64,000 nucleotides of DNA. Source: Oscillospiraceae bacterium. Its GTDB lineage: Bacteria; Bacillota; Clostridia; Oscillospirales; Ruminococcaceae. Positions 51,763 through 61,599 of this stretch are shown here, piece after piece. The notes under the pieces were generated by a model, which saw only the letters and a list, made by a program, of their open reading frames with translations, did not search any database and was not told where the DNA came from. The stretch lies in assembly GCA_017550285.1 (NCBI GenBank), contig JAFZPP010000018.1, positions 1 through 64,000 on the forward strand, in the 5' to 3' direction. Each line of letters begins with the position of its first letter. Position 1 is the first letter of the stretch. The position numbers were made by a program, and so were the translations under genes.

Positions 51763-52596
51763 TTATTTACCGTTGCGGCGCTTCACGATGAGCTTATCGG
51801 AAGGCTTGTGATGCTTACGAGTCTTATAACCGAGTGCCGGCTTGCCCCACGGGGTAACAGGACCGGGACGGCCGATCGGGGACTTGCCCTCACCACCGCC
51901 GTGCGGGTGGTCATTCGGGTTCATAACAGAACCGCGGACGGTCGGGCGGATACCCATATGACGGGTACGGCCTGCTTTACCGATGTGGACGTTTTCATGG
52001 TCAATGTTGGAAACCTGACCGATGGTTGCTTTGCCGATGACCGGAACCTTTCTCATCTCACCGCTGGGGAGACGAACCAGTGCATAAGCACCTTCCTTGG
52101 ACATGAGCTGTGCCTGGTTGCCGGCGGAGCGAACGAGCTGACCGCCCTTGCCCGGATAGAGCTCAATGTTGTGGATGAAGGTACCGACCGGAATTGCGGT
52201 CAGCGGAAGTGCATTGCCCGGCTTGATGTCGCAGTCTTCGCCGCTGCGGACAGTGTCGCCGACCTTGAGGCCGTGCGGTGCGAGGATGTAGCGCTTCTCG
52301 CCGTCCTCATACTGAACCAGAGCGATGAATGCGCTGCGGTTCGGATCATATTCGAGCGTCATGACAGTTGCGTTCATGCCGTCCTTGTTGCGCTTGAAGT
52401 CGATGATTCTGTACTTCGGGCGCGTACCGCCGCCGTGATGACGAACGGTGATTCTGCCGTAGTTATTACGACCGGACTTCTTCTTCAGTGTGACGCAGAG
52501 GGACTTCTCAGGACCGTTCTTGGAAAGGCCCGAGTAGTCGGTCACGGTCATACCGCGGCGGCCCGGAGTCGTCGGCTTATAAGCCTTAATTGCCAT
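51763..52596 (-). CDS. rplB: 50S ribosomal protein L2
   Basis: A 277-residue L2 needed for subunit joining and peptidyl-transfer centre integrity. It begins [17 protein letters not shown] and keeps the conserved [18 protein letters not shown] and C-terminal [18 protein letters not shown], including the functionally important His. It is preceded on the mRNA by a 98-base spacer with two hairpins. Confidence 0.98.
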   Translation of the reverse strand: MAIKAYKPTTPGRRGMTVTDYSGLSKNGPEKSLCVTLKKKSGRNNYGRITVRHHGGGTRPKYRIIDFKRNKDGMNATVMTLEYDPNRSAFIALVQYEDGEKRYILAPHGLKVGDTVRSGEDCDIKPGNALPLTAIPVGTFIHNIELYPGKGGQLVRSAGNQAQLMSKEGAYALVRLPSGEMRKVPVIGKATIGQVSNIDHENVHIGKAGRTRHMGIRPTVRGSVMNPNDHPHGGGEGKSPIGRPGPVTPWGKPALGYKTRKHHKPSDKLIVKRRNGK

Positions 52597-52631
52597 TGTG
52601 TTTCACTCCTTAAATTCAATGCTTACTTATC

Positions 52632-52671
52632 GGGAGCATGACTCCCATACATTCAGGCTGACAATCAGCCT
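52632..52671 (-). other. Tandem hairpins between rplW and rplB
   Basis: Two perfect small hairpins, GGGAG/CTCCC (52632-52646) and AGGCTGA/TCAGCCT (52655-52671), lie in the only sizeable spacer of this part of the operon. No T-run follows on the minus strand. They could be a local leader for L2 or an mRNA processing site. Confidence 0.5.
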
Positions 52672-52694
52672 ACGGATCAACCTTAACAGGTCAA

Positions 52695-53018
52695 TCAGAA
52701 CATACCGTCGAAGAACTCGATGGTACCGTTGCGCTTCTTGCCCTGTGCATCGGTGCCGGGCTCCGGATTGACAGTGACGACTGCCTTTTTCCAGCTTGCG
52801 GTCTTGCCCATGTATCTGCCGACGCGCTTTGCGCGTGCGCGGACGTTCACGGTGTTGACCTTGGTGACTTCGACGTTAAAGAGCTTTTCAACTGCATCGG
52901 CAATTTCGAGCTTGTTTGCGTCCTTTGCAACCTTGAAGGTGTATTTGCCCTCCGGCAGCAGATCAGTAGACTGCTCGGTGATGACGGGCTTCAGAATAAT
53001 ATCCTGCGGTGCCTTCAT
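52695..53018 (-). CDS. rplW: 50S ribosomal protein L23
   Basis: A 107-residue L23 at the tunnel exit, docking site for trigger factor and SRP. Typical sequence: IILKPVITEQSTDLLPEGKYTFKVAKDANKLEIADAVEKLFNV and a basic extension KRVGRYMGKTASWKKAVV. It overlaps the rplD end by 4 bases. Confidence 0.98.
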   Translation of the reverse strand: MKAPQDIILKPVITEQSTDLLPEGKYTFKVAKDANKLEIADAVEKLFNVEVTKVNTVNVRARAKRVGRYMGKTASWKKAVVTVNPEPGTDAQGKKRNGTIEFFDGMF

Positions 53019-53641
53019 TTTGCGTACACCTCCTCGATTTTTGCAACAGCGCCCTTGCTGACGATGAATGCATCATGATTGAGAATGTCGTAAACATTCA
53101 GGGTGTTGACGGCAGCCGTCTTGACGCCCGGGATGTTTGCAGCGCTCTTGTAGACATTCTTATCAGCTTCCTGTGTCACGATCAGAGCCTTGCCGTTAAT
53201 CTCCAGAGCCTTGAGCATGTTGACGATTGTCTTCGTCTTGAAGCCCTCAACTGCGAGGTTATCAATGACGACGATGCTCTGATCCAAAGCCTTCTGGGAG
53301 AATGCGGAGAGCATTGCCAGACGGCGAACCTTCTTGTTCAGGCTGAAGCGGTAGCTTCTCGGCTTCGGGCCGAGTGCGACGCCGCCGTGATACCACTGCG
53401 GTGCACGGATCGAACCCTGACGTGCATGACCGGTACCCTTCTGACGGTACGGCTTTCTGCCGCCGCCGCGAACCTCGGTACGGGTCAGAGTGGACTGTGT
53501 GCCCTGGCGCTGATTTGCGAGATAATTCACGACACATGCGTGCATAACAGCTTCATTCGGAGTAATGCCGAACACAGCGTCATTGAGCTCGGTTTCGGAA
53601 ACCTGTTTGCCGTTCATATCATAAACCGGAACATTTGCCAT
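53015..53641 (-). CDS. rplD: 50S ribosomal protein L4
   Basis: A 208-residue L4 with the tunnel-lining loop (RTEVRGGGRKPYRQKGTGHARQGSIRAPQWYHGG). In E. coli L4 also represses its own S10 operon through the leader; whether this occurs here is unknown, but the operon does have a leader with a terminator. ATG 53639-53641 behind GGAGG. Confidence 0.98.
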   Translation of the reverse strand: MANVPVYDMNGKQVSETELNDAVFGITPNEAVMHACVVNYLANQRQGTQSTLTRTEVRGGGRKPYRQKGTGHARQGSIRAPQWYHGGVALGPKPRSYRFSLNKKVRRLAMLSAFSQKALDQSIVVIDNLAVEGFKTKTIVNMLKALEINGKALIVTQEADKNVYKSAANIPGVKTAAVNTLNVYDILNHDAFIVSKGAVAKIEEVYAK

Positions 53642-53659
53642 TTCTGATTTCCTCCTTCC

Positions 53660-54295
53660 TTAACCCTTTTTCACGCTGTTGGTAATGGTGACGAGGCTGC
53701 CCTTCGGACCCGGAATCGCGCCGCGGACTGCGATGAGATGATTCTCAGCGTCAACGGAGACGATGCGGAGATTCTGAACGGTAACAGTCTCAGCACCCAT
53801 ATGACCTGCAAGACCCTTGCCCTTGTAGATACGGGACGGAGAGGAGCAAGCGCCCATGGAACCTGCCTGACGGTGAACCGGACCTGTACCGTGGGTTTCC
53901 TTCAGTCTGTGCTGACCGTAGCGCTTGATCGGACCTGCATAGCCCTTACCCTTGCTGGTGCCCTGTACGTCAACAATATCGCCTGCCGCGAAGATATCGG
54001 GCTGAATGGCGTCGCCGACATTGTAAGCGTCGCAGTCCTCGAGGCGGAACTCACGCAGGGTGCGGAGTGCACCGGTGTTTGCCTTCTCGAAGTGACCCTT
54101 CATTGGCTTGTTGACCTTGTCAGCCTTGGCGGTGCCGAAGCCGACCTGAATTGCATTGTAGCCGTCATTTTCCACGGTCTTCTTCTGAACGACGAAGCAG
54201 GGACCTGCCTCGACAACCGTGACCGGCACGACCTTGCCGGACTCATCGAAGATCTGCGTCATGCCGATCTTCTTGCCAAGAATGGCTTTCTTCAT
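53660..54295 (-). CDS. rplC: 50S ribosomal protein L3
   Basis: A 211-residue L3 near the peptidyl-transfer centre ([66 protein letters not shown]). ATG 54293-54295, behind AAGGAGG, chosen over an upstream in-frame start without a ribosome site. A spacer of about 100 bases separates it from rpsJ. Confidence 0.98.
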   Translation of the reverse strand: MKKAILGKKIGMTQIFDESGKVVPVTVVEAGPCFVVQKKTVENDGYNAIQVGFGTAKADKVNKPMKGHFEKANTGALRTLREFRLEDCDAYNVGDAIQPDIFAAGDIVDVQGTSKGKGYAGPIKRYGQHRLKETHGTGPVHRQAGSMGACSSPSRIYKGKGLAGHMGAETVTVQNLRIVSVDAENHLIAVRGAIPGPKGSLVTITNSVKKG

Positions 54296-54395
54296 GATTG
54301 GTTTCCTCCTTTGGTTATTGGTTGACGCGGTCTGCGCCAACTTGACCGGCGGCTTGAAGAGAGCCGCCTATTGCGGATTTCCCTTTCAGGTGAGA

Positions 54396-54713
54396 TCATT
54401 TCATCTCCATGTTGATGTCAACGCCTGCGGGAATTTCCAGTCTGGTGAGAGCGTCCATCGTCGCCTTTGTCGGGCGGATGACGTCGATCAGGCGCTTGTG
54501 CGTCCGCATCTCGAACTGCTCACGGCTGTCCTTGTACTTGTGCACTGCGCGGAGAATCGTGACAATTTCCTTATCAGTCGGAAGCGGGATCGGACCCGAA
54601 ACCTTCTGTGCACCGCCGCGCTTGGCGGTCTCCACGATTCTGGCTGCTGCGGCATCGACTGTCGCATGCTCATAGCCTTTGATTCTGATTCTCAGTTTTT
54701 CGCTGCCTGCCAC
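54396..54713 (-). CDS. rpsJ: 30S ribosomal protein S10
   Basis: First gene of the super-operon. The GTG at 54711-54713 ([20 protein letters not shown]) has AAGGAGG upstream and gives the normal 105-residue S10; the longer frame runs back into the leader. S10 is a head protein and, as NusE, also an antitermination factor with NusB. Conserved [35 protein letters not shown] is present. Confidence 0.98.
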   Translation of the reverse strand: MAGSEKLRIRIKGYEHATVDAAAARIVETAKRGGAQKVSGPIPLPTDKEIVTILRAVHKYKDSREQFEMRTHKRLIDVIRPTKATMDALTRLEIPAGVDINMEMK

Positions 54714-55134
54714 TTGATTAGCCTCCTTCAGATTTGTTTCGCTGCTTTGGGGGACATGAAGTGAGTAGCCTATGTGTTTTCCGCGAATTTTCGCGTTCCG
54801 GCTCTTACAACCGAACCGCGTGTTCCCTATATACAAAGTCTATAAAAAACCCCGACTGCAAGATGTCTTGCATCGGGCTCACGGAATGAGATAAGCAGAG
54901 AGTGTCTCTGCGGTTGTACGCAAAAAGGCATACGACCTGCGAGCAGCGGCTTTCCTGACAGAGCTGTCCGTAAGATGACAGACCTGACGCCTTCAGCCGA
55001 AGCCTGCGGTTTCGCAGCTTTTCGCACACACAGTGCATAATCTCAATTCGCCCGTCTAGCGGGACATGCTCGCTGCGAATTCCCGGCGCACAGCCGCAAC
55101 CTCGCAGTATCTTCGCATATCTTGTTGCATCAGC
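54714..55134 (-). promoter_or_regulatory. S10 operon leader with internal terminator
   Basis: About 420 nt separate the promoter (55141-55169) from rpsJ with no gene (an open frame through it lacks a ribosome site). The leader contains a strong intrinsic terminator (54844-54876) and upstream segments that can pair, such as GCAGCGAG with CTGCTCGC-like bases. This is the layout of an attenuation-controlled ribosomal operon. I cannot tell which protein or factor sets read-through. Confidence 0.7.
54844..54876 (-). terminator. Attenuator-type terminator in S10 leader
   Basis: On the minus strand CCCGA-TGCAAGA pairs with TCTTGCA-TCGGG (one bulge) and is followed by six T. It lies about 130 bases before rpsJ, so full-length mRNA needs read-through. 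Confidence 0.85.
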
Positions 55135-55140
55135 TTTATT

Positions 55141-55169
55141 ATTATAACACAGTGCCGCAGAAATTGCAA
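55141..55169 (-). promoter_or_regulatory. Promoter of the S10-spc-alpha super-operon
   Basis: Minus strand TTGCAA, 17-bp spacer, TATAAT; predicted start near 55134. No other strong promoter was seen down to rplQ. Confidence 0.75.
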
Positions 55170-55306
55170 GCGTTTTTGCAAAATACTGCGGCGCCGCAAT
55201 CAAAAACTTTACCAAGGTTTCGGTTTGAAATTTGGTTATTCTGCCATATATTTCCGGATCATCGACCGAATATGACAAATATACTATTATATATATTATC
55301 GGGCAG

Positions 55307-56491
55307 TTATTTCAGGGAGATGATGCCCCAGAGCTTTGTGTCCGCATCCTGCACCCATGCTTTACCCTCATGCACCGGACGCGCCGCCATGAATTCGCCG
55401 ACCGGAACCTTCTCTCCGCCCTCCGGATCGCAGTAGCCTGCCTGATCGCTTTTGTTCAGCGCGATATATCCCCCGCACGGCAGATACGGCACATACAAAT
55501 CTTTGCCGTCATCGCCGAAATTCGGGATATAGCGGTTCGGGTCATAGGAATAGATCATATCCGCATCATATTCAAACGGAATGACCGTATTTCCGCCGGC
55601 ATCGACATAGCCCCATTTTTCGTCCTTGCAGAGCGCCGCCGCACCTTCCTTGAAATCCAGTGCATACGGATAGTCAAACGGCAGAATCACCTCATTGTTC
55701 CGGATCAGACCGAAGCCGCCCGCGATGCTGCCCTTCGCACTCAGATCCGTCAGATAATCCTGCGGCAGCGTAATGCTTCTTGCAACAACGGTATCCGTCA
55801 GATCATCCTTGCGTTCAAAGCCGATCTGCCCGTGCAGCCAGAGTTCGTCACCGTTTTCTGCGGTGTGCAGCACATCGGATGCATAGATACCGGCGTATTT
55901 CTGTTCGATTTCATAGACATAGTCCGTGCCGAAATAGCATGTCGAGAACATTTCGCCGCATTCCGGACAAACCGGTTCTTCATACGCGACAAATTTTCTC
56001 GATTTGACGCAGAAAACCTGCGATGTGCCTGCCGGAGACGGTTCTGTCTGAAAATCGTAATGCGCATGCTCGCTGTCCAGCATGCCGCGGACAGCCTTGT
56101 ATTTCGGCTCCATGACGACATTGCCGTCATAATCAACCATGCCGAGCAGATCGCCGCGGATGATCAGCGCAAAATCCGTATCAAGATAATCGCCGTAATT
56201 CGCGTTCGCATTTTCCGCAGCAACCACATTGATATCATCCGCCGCAAGGAACGGTTCCTTGACCCATTGATACGGCTTCGCGGGCGCCGGAGCCGTAGTT
56301 GTGACGGTTGTCGTTGCGCGTGCAGTCGTTTCAGGTGCCGCTGTCCGCTCCGTACCGACCGTTTCCGCCGCAGTGGTCTGCTTTTTTAGCGGTGAGGTTT
56401 CAACATTGATGATCGGATCCTTGCGGCTCTCCGCGCAGCCGGTCAGCAGCAGACAAAGCCCCGCAGCCAGCACATAATTTCGCATTTTCAT
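55307..56491 (-). CDS. WG-repeat lipoprotein, 394 aa
   Basis: ATG 56489-56491 (MKMRNYVLAAGLCLLLTGC) follows GGAGA; earlier in-frame starts lack a ribosome site. The signal ends in lipobox LTGC, so it is anchored outside the membrane. A Thr-rich linker (about 30-72) precedes a region with WG-type repeats: GMVDYDGNVVMEPKYKAV, KWGYVDAGGNTVIPFEYD and a final LWGIISL. A CPECGEMFSTC segment may bind a metal. WG-repeat proteins probably form beta-propeller-like or solenoid surfaces; no enzyme activity is evident. It is monocistronic between pnp and the S10 operon promoter. Confidence 0.85.
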   Translation of the reverse strand: MKMRNYVLAAGLCLLLTGCAESRKDPIINVETSPLKKQTTAAETVGTERTAAPETTARATTTVTTTAPAPAKPYQWVKEPFLAADDINVVAAENANANYGDYLDTDFALIIRGDLLGMVDYDGNVVMEPKYKAVRGMLDSEHAHYDFQTEPSPAGTSQVFCVKSRKFVAYEEPVCPECGEMFSTCYFGTDYVYEIEQKYAGIYASDVLHTAENGDELWLHGQIGFERKDDLTDTVVARSITLPQDYLTDLSAKGSIAGGFGLIRNNEVILPFDYPYALDFKEGAAALCKDEKWGYVDAGGNTVIPFEYDADMIYSYDPNRYIPNFGDDGKDLYVPYLPCGGYIALNKSDQAGYCDPEGGEKVPVGEFMAARPVHEGKAWVQDADTKLWGIISLK

Positions 56492-56565
56492 ATATTTCTC
56501 CTTCATGCACCGCTCGCAAAAACAGGGCAGACCAAATCCGATCTGCCCTGCCATAGATGCATCAA

Positions 56566-58704
56566 TCAGGCGTTATCATCCTGAACCAGCTGCTTTCTTG
56601 CCTCCAGCTCAGCGAGTGCGTCCTTTCTGGAAAGGGAAATCTTGCCCTTGACATCGTCGATCTCCATGACCTTGACAACGATCTCATCGCCCAGCGAGAC
56701 AACATCCTCGGTCTTTTCGACACGCTGCTTGTCCAGCTTGGAGATGTGAACCAGACCTTCCTTGCCCGGAACGATCTCGACGAATGCGCCGAATGTCTGG
56801 ATACCGGTAACCTTACCCTTATAGATTGCGCCGATCTCCGGACCGTTTGCAATCGTGTCAACGATCTGGATTGCCTTTCTTGCATTTGCAAGATCTATAC
56901 CGGAAACGAATACGCTGCCGTCCTCGTTGATGTCGATCTTGACATCACACTCAGCGGAAATCTTCTGAATGACCTTGCCGCCGGAGCCGATGACCTCGCG
57001 GATCTTGTCAACCGGAACACGGGTCTGGAGCATCTTCGGTGCATACTCGGAGACAGTCTCGCGGGATGCCGGAATTGCCTTCAGCATGATCTCATCGAGA
57101 ATATAGAGACGCGCCTTGCGGGTCTTCTCGAATGCTTCCTTGATGATTGCCGGTGTCAGACCGTCAACCTTGATATCAACCTGAATTGCAGTGATACCCT
57201 TATGCGTACCGCCGACCTTGAAGTCCATGTCGCCGAAGAAGTCCTCGAGTCCCTGAATATCGACCATGGTCATGAACTCGTCGGAATCCGGCTTCGTAAT
57301 CAGACCGCAGGAGATACCTGCAACCGGTGCCTTGATCGGCACGCCGGCATCCATCAGTGCCAGCGTCGAACCGCAGATCGAGCCCTGAGAGGTCGAACCG
57401 TTGGAGCTCAGAACCTCGGAAACGAGGCGCAGTGCATACGGGAATTCCTCAACAGACGGCAGAACCGGAACCAGTGCCTTCTCAGCCAGTGCACCGTGAC
57501 CGATCTCGCGGCGTCCCGGACCTCTGGAAGGCTTGGTCTCACCGACGGAGTAGCTCGGGAAGTTGTACTGGTGCATGTAGCGCTTGGTCTCCTCGTTCTC
57601 ATCCAGGCCGTCGATGCGCTGTGCATCGGAGACCGGACCGAGGGTTGCGATTGTCAGAACCTGTGTCTGACCGCGGGTGAACAGACCGGAGCCGTGTACA
57701 CGCGGCAGCACACCGACTTCTGCGGCGAGCGGTCTGATCTCGTCGATCTTTCTGCCGTCCACGCGCTTGCCCTGATAGAGCCAGTCGCGGACGATTGTCT
57801 TCTGGAGCTTGTAGATGCACTCGTCGATCATTGCGATACGGGTCTCATTTTCCGGATCGAACTTCTCGTGGATTGCATTCTTGATCGGAAGCAGTCTTGC
57901 TTCGCGGATATTCTTATCATTGGTATCGAGTGCGAACTCGACGTCCTTGCGAGCGAATGCCATGATTGCATCGAACAGCTCGTGATCGACCTCCATGGAC
58001 TCAAACTCGAACTTCGGCTTGCCGATTTCCTTCTGAATCTCAGAAATGAATGCGACGAGCTTCTTGATCTCCTCATGTGCCTTGAGGATGCACTCGAGCA
58101 TCAGATCATCCGGAACCTCGTTTGCACCTGCCTCGATCATAACGATCTTCTCGGCAGTCGCAGCAACGGTCAGCTTCAGATCGGAGACAGCTCTCTGCTC
58201 CTTCGTCGGCATCAGAATGATCTCGCCGTCAACGAGTGCGACCTCGACGCCGCCGATCGGACCGTTCCACGGAATATCGGAAATCGAGATTGCGACGGAT
58301 GTACCGATCATGCCGAGGATTTCCGGCATCACATCCTGATCGACAGCCAGAACCGTCATGACGACTGCGACGTCATTGCGCATATCCTTCGGGAACAGCG
58401 GACGGATTGGACGGTCTACGCAGCGGGAAGTGAGGATTGCGTGCTCGCTCGGCTTGCCCTCGCGCTTCATGAAGCTGCCGGGGATTCTGCCGACGGAGTA
58501 CATACGCTCCTCGTAATCCACGGAAAGCGGGAAGAAATCTACGCCGTCACGCGGCTTCTCGCTCGCGGTGACATTTGCCATGACAACGGTATCGCCGCAG
58601 CGAACCCAGCAGGAACCGTTGGAAAGCTCACAGGTCTTGCCTGTCTCAATGCTCAGTTCTCTGCCGCAGAATGTCGTCTTGAAAATCTTGTGATTCTCGA
58701 ACAT
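56566..58704 (-). CDS. pnp: Polyribonucleotide nucleotidyltransferase (PNPase)
   Basis: A 712-residue 3'-5' phosphorolytic exoribonuclease of the RNA degradosome. Two RNase PH domains (about 10-225 and 305-540) with GRREIGHGALAEKAL and the catalytic-site segment VALVDGEII-GISCGLI, a KH domain (about 555-615, VIGSGGKVIQKI) and an S1 domain (about 622-690, GKVTGIQTFGAFVEIVPGKEGLVHIS). All domains are complete. It lies after rpsO, as in many bacteria, and its mRNA has a long leader stem (58765-58819). Confidence 0.98.
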   Translation of the reverse strand: MFENHKIFKTTFCGRELSIETGKTCELSNGSCWVRCGDTVVMANVTASEKPRDGVDFFPLSVDYEERMYSVGRIPGSFMKREGKPSEHAILTSRCVDRPIRPLFPKDMRNDVAVVMTVLAVDQDVMPEILGMIGTSVAISISDIPWNGPIGGVEVALVDGEIILMPTKEQRAVSDLKLTVAATAEKIVMIEAGANEVPDDLMLECILKAHEEIKKLVAFISEIQKEIGKPKFEFESMEVDHELFDAIMAFARKDVEFALDTNDKNIREARLLPIKNAIHEKFDPENETRIAMIDECIYKLQKTIVRDWLYQGKRVDGRKIDEIRPLAAEVGVLPRVHGSGLFTRGQTQVLTIATLGPVSDAQRIDGLDENEETKRYMHQYNFPSYSVGETKPSRGPGRREIGHGALAEKALVPVLPSVEEFPYALRLVSEVLSSNGSTSQGSICGSTLALMDAGVPIKAPVAGISCGLITKPDSDEFMTMVDIQGLEDFFGDMDFKVGGTHKGITAIQVDIKVDGLTPAIIKEAFEKTRKARLYILDEIMLKAIPASRETVSEYAPKMLQTRVPVDKIREVIGSGGKVIQKISAECDVKIDINEDGSVFVSGIDLANARKAIQIVDTIANGPEIGAIYKGKVTGIQTFGAFVEIVPGKEGLVHISKLDKQRVEKTEDVVSLGDEIVVKVMEIDDVKGKISLSRKDALAELEARKQLVQDDNA

Positions 58705-58764
58705 TTGGATAAGCCTCCTTAGAAATGATTTGTTTCGTGCTTTTCCGCAGTTCGCCCGACATCT

Positions 58765-58819
58765 GTTAGCATAAAATCACGGACTGCATAAGGCTCCAGT
58801 ACATGATTTCATGCTAAAC
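58765..58819 (-). promoter_or_regulatory. Long leader hairpin of pnp
   Basis: Two arms of about 17 bases (GTTAGCATAAAATCAC and ATGATTTCATGCTAAAC on the plus strand) pair with only wobble or single-base changes, capped by an inner ACTG/CAGT stem. It lies between rpsO and pnp, 60 bases ahead of the pnp start, like the RNase III-processed stem by which E. coli PNPase controls its own mRNA. Confidence 0.75.
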
Positions 58820-58864
58820 CGGCTGGGGAGACCGCGAAAGCACGATTGCGGTGAACAAATAAAA

Positions 58865-58888
58865 GGGAAGGGAGTCGCCTCCCTCCCC
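58865..58888 (-). terminator. rpsO terminator
   Basis: On the minus strand GGGAGGGAG-type stem pairs with TCCCTTCCC and is followed by TTTT; it begins about 14 bases after the rpsO stop. Some read-through to pnp is likely. Confidence 0.75.
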
Positions 58889-58901
58889 CTCATTGCGCGT
58901 A

Positions 58902-59168
58902 TTACTTACGCAGGCCGAGACGCTCGATCGTCGCTCTGTAACGCTCGATATCCTTCTTCTTCAGGTACTGGAGCAGATTACGGCGGCGGCCGACCATTTT
59001 CAGCAGACCACGGTAGGAGTGGTGGTCGTGCTTATGCTCCTTCAGATGAGCATTCAGGTCGTTGATACGGCGGGTCAGAATTGCGATCTGCACCTCAGGA
59101 GAACCGGTATCGCCCTCGTGGGTTGCATTTGCAAGGATGACCTCCGTCTTTTCTTCCTTACGAAGCAT
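58902..59168 (-). CDS. rpsO: 30S ribosomal protein S15
   Basis: An 88-residue S15, a primary 16S binder. Conserved: [51 protein letters not shown] chose ATG 59166-59168 behind GAGGTG; the start three codons upstream has no suitable site. Its leader (about 110 nt from the promoter at 59277-59305) contains a CCTGC/GCAGG hairpin and could serve S15 autoregulation. Confidence 0.98.
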   Translation of the reverse strand: MLRKEEKTEVILANATHEGDTGSPEVQIAILTRRINDLNAHLKEHKHDHHSYRGLLKMVGRRRNLLQYLKKKDIERYRATIERLGLRK

Positions 59169-59276
59169 GGGTTTCACCTCTTTCTTGATCGTTAATCCGG
59201 TAAACGCAGGTGGGGGAAGGTGAAGACCTCCTGCAAACGGCAGGCATACTCCCGAATCCGCGTAAACGGTCTATTT

Positions 59277-59305
59277 ATTATAACACATTTCCCGCATTTT
59301 GTCCA
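59277..59305 (-). promoter_or_regulatory. rpsO promoter
   Basis: Minus strand TGGACA, 17-bp spacer, TATAAT; start near 59270. Confidence 0.8.
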
Positions 59306-59395
59306 TGAACAAACTATGAACATTTCGTGAACCAAATATAGACGGATGCCGTCTTTTCGATTCCTCTCATTTCATAAAGCGTATCACAGATACTG

Positions 59396-60025
59396 TCATT
59401 TCGTTCCGAAAATACGGTCGCCGGCGTCGCCGAGACCGGGGACAATATATGCATCCTCATTGAGGTGCTCATCGAGGCAGCCGCAGTAAATATCAATATC
59501 CGGATGCGCCTGCTGCAAGGCTTTCAGACCTTCCGGCGCCGCGATGATGCACATGAATTTGATATGATTGCAGCCCTTGTCCTTGATGAACTGCACTGCC
59601 TGAATTGCGGAGCCGCCGGTCGCAAGCATCGGGTCCGGCAGAATCACAAGGCGGTCCTCAATCCCCTTCGGCAGCTTGCAGAAGTATTCGTGCGGCTCGT
59701 GCGTGACCTCGTCGCGGTAGAGTCCGATGTGCCCGACCTTCGCCGACGGCACGAGATTCAGGATGCCGTCCACCATACCGAGACCGGCGCGCAGAATCGG
59801 AACAATCGCCAGCTTTTTGCCGGAGAGCATCGGTACCTGTGCCGTTGTGATCGGCGTTTTCACCTCGACAAGCTCCGTCGGCAGATCACGCATCGCCTCG
59901 TAGCCCATGAGCATTGCGATTTCACTGACCAGAATGCGGAAATCACGGGTGCCGGTCCGCTCGTCGCGCAGCAGTGAGATTTTGTGCTGAATCAGCGGAT
60001 GATCAAGAATGACTGTCGTTGCCAT
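59396..60025 (-). CDS. upp: Uracil phosphoribosyltransferase
   Basis: A 209-residue enzyme that makes UMP from uracil and PRPP. The PRPP loop is [19 protein letters not shown]; the N-terminal [24 protein letters not shown] and the C-terminal [11 protein letters not shown] uracil-binding end are typical. ATG 60023-60025 follows AAAGGA; the ATG two codons earlier is less well spaced. It lies 58 bases after the uracil permease gene on the same strand, so transport and capture of uracil are probably co-expressed. Confidence 0.98.
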   Translation of the reverse strand: MATTVILDHPLIQHKISLLRDERTGTRDFRILVSEIAMLMGYEAMRDLPTELVEVKTPITTAQVPMLSGKKLAIVPILRAGLGMVDGILNLVPSAKVGHIGLYRDEVTHEPHEYFCKLPKGIEDRLVILPDPMLATGGSAIQAVQFIKDKGCNHIKFMCIIAAPEGLKALQQAHPDIDIYCGCLDEHLNEDAYIVPGLGDAGDRIFGTK

Positions 60026-60083
60026 AATCAAATTTTCCTTTCCTATTATGAAAATTATTATAACCGGTTTGATGCATTTCTGC

Positions 60084-61544
60084 TTACTTTTTCTTCCTGC
60101 GTTTCTTACGCTGCTGCGGCTTCGGCGCCGGAGCAGGTGCTGCCGCCCTGACCGGTTCCGCAGGCACTTCCTCCTTCGCTTTGGAGAGCATCCGGTTTGT
60201 CAGGATGCCGAGGATCAGCGCCGTTGCAATTTCGGTAATCGTGACCGCGCCGAAATGCAGGCTCAGCCCGCCGATGCCTGTAATCAGAATCACGGACGCC
60301 GTAAACAGATTGCGGTTGCTGCCGAGATCAACGCCTTGCAGCATTTTCAGACCGGAGACAGCGATAAAGCCGTACAGTGCAATGCAGACACCGCCCATCA
60401 CACATGCCGGAATCGAATCAACGAACGCGACCAGCGGCGTAATAAACGAGAACAGGATGCAGCCGACTGCCGCAGCGAAGATCGTCAGCGTCGAGGCGTT
60501 GCCGGTGATTGCCACGCAGGCAATGGATTCGCCGTAGGTCGTATTCGGACAGCCGCCGAAGAATGCACCCGCCATTGAGCCGATGCCGTCGCCGAGCAGT
60601 GTCCGCGTCAGACCGGGCGTTTCCAGCAGGTCTCTGCCGATGATCGAGGACAGGTTCTTGTGATCGGCGACATGCTCTGCAAATACCACAAATGCAACCG
60701 GCACATACGCCGCGAAGATTGTCGCAAAATAGGATGCGGAGAATTCACCGGTGCCGCGCAGCGCTTCCGCAAAGGTCAGATGCGGCAGACTGAAAAATGT
60801 ATTGACCGTCACCGCGCCGTCTGCAAGCATGTAATTGGAAAACACGCTGAAATCGACGATTTTCAGCGCATCAATGCCAGCCGAATAACCGATTGCCGTC
60901 AGAATCGCCGCAGCCAGATAGCCCGCGAGAATGCCGAGAATAAACGGGATCAGCTTCATCATCTTTTTGCCGTAGGTCGAGCAGAGCATGACCGTCGCAA
61001 GCGTGATCAGTCCGCAGATGATCGCTGCATACGGCGAGGCTGCCGCTACGCTTTCGCCCGTACCACTGAGGATGCTGACATCGCCCTTCTGTAAATCACC
61101 GACCGCATTTCCGGCAAGCGACAGCCCGATGATCGCAACCGTCGGACCGATCACAGCGGGCGGCATCAGACGATTGAGCCAGCCGACGCCCACAGCCTTG
61201 ATAATCAGCGCAATCAGGACGTATACAAGCCCTGCAAGCACTGCGCCGAGCAGCAGACCGAGCATGCCGAGCTGCATCGAAACGCCGCCTGCAAATGCGG
61301 CTGCCATAGAACCGAGAAACGCAAACGAGGAGCCGAGAAAGACCGGACTTTTTCGCTGCGTGAACAGCAGATAGACAATCGTGCCGACACCGGCACCGAA
61401 CATCGCCGCAGCAGGCGTCAGACCGTTTCCGATAATCATCGGCACGGCAATCGTCGCCGCAAGGATCGCCAGCATCTGCTGGAGCGCGAACACAACGAGC
61501 TTTCCGCCCTGCGGCTTGTCCGCAATGTCATAGGTGAGCTTCAT
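60084..61544 (-). CDS. uraA: Uracil/xanthine permease (NCS2 family)
   Basis: A 486-residue transporter with about 14 membrane segments. Family marks include [19 protein letters not shown], the substrate-site segment [22 protein letters not shown] and [20 protein letters not shown]. The C-terminal tail is Lys/Arg-rich ([10 protein letters not shown]), unusual in length. The genomic partner upp indicates uracil as substrate. ATG 61542-61544 lies 6 bases after GGAGG. The mRNA leader carries mutually exclusive hairpins (61577-61652). Confidence 0.93.
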   Translation of the reverse strand: MKLTYDIADKPQGGKLVVFALQQMLAILAATIAVPMIIGNGLTPAAAMFGAGVGTIVYLLFTQRKSPVFLGSSFAFLGSMAAAFAGGVSMQLGMLGLLLGAVLAGLVYVLIALIIKAVGVGWLNRLMPPAVIGPTVAIIGLSLAGNAVGDLQKGDVSILSGTGESVAAASPYAAIICGLITLATVMLCSTYGKKMMKLIPFILGILAGYLAAAILTAIGYSAGIDALKIVDFSVFSNYMLADGAVTVNTFFSLPHLTFAEALRGTGEFSASYFATIFAAYVPVAFVVFAEHVADHKNLSSIIGRDLLETPGLTRTLLGDGIGSMAGAFFGGCPNTTYGESIACVAITGNASTLTIFAAAVGCILFSFITPLVAFVDSIPACVMGGVCIALYGFIAVSGLKMLQGVDLGSNRNLFTASVILITGIGGLSLHFGAVTITEIATALILGILTNRMLSKAKEEVPAEPVRAAAPAPAPKPQQRKKRRKKK

Positions 61545-61569
61545 ACACATCCTCCTTTTTCCGCGGCAG

Positions 61570-61599
61570 AAAAAAAGCCCTGTCTTTTGCAGACAAGGC
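61570..61599 (-). terminator. Terminator arm of the uraA leader
   Basis: GCCTTGTCT/AGACAGGGC on the minus strand (one G-U pair), 5-nt loop, then TTTTTTT. Lies about 25 bases before the uraA start. Confidence 0.85.

Noticed and set aside
54805-55278. Open frame through the S10 leader
   Set aside because: No ribosome site, crosses the promoter and a strong terminator; the segment is better explained as an untranslated leader.
56557-58722. 721-codon open frame on the plus strand opposite pnp
   Set aside because: It mirrors the entire pnp gene; the long antisense frame comes from codon bias. No ribosome site or promoter, and the peptide is composition-biased.
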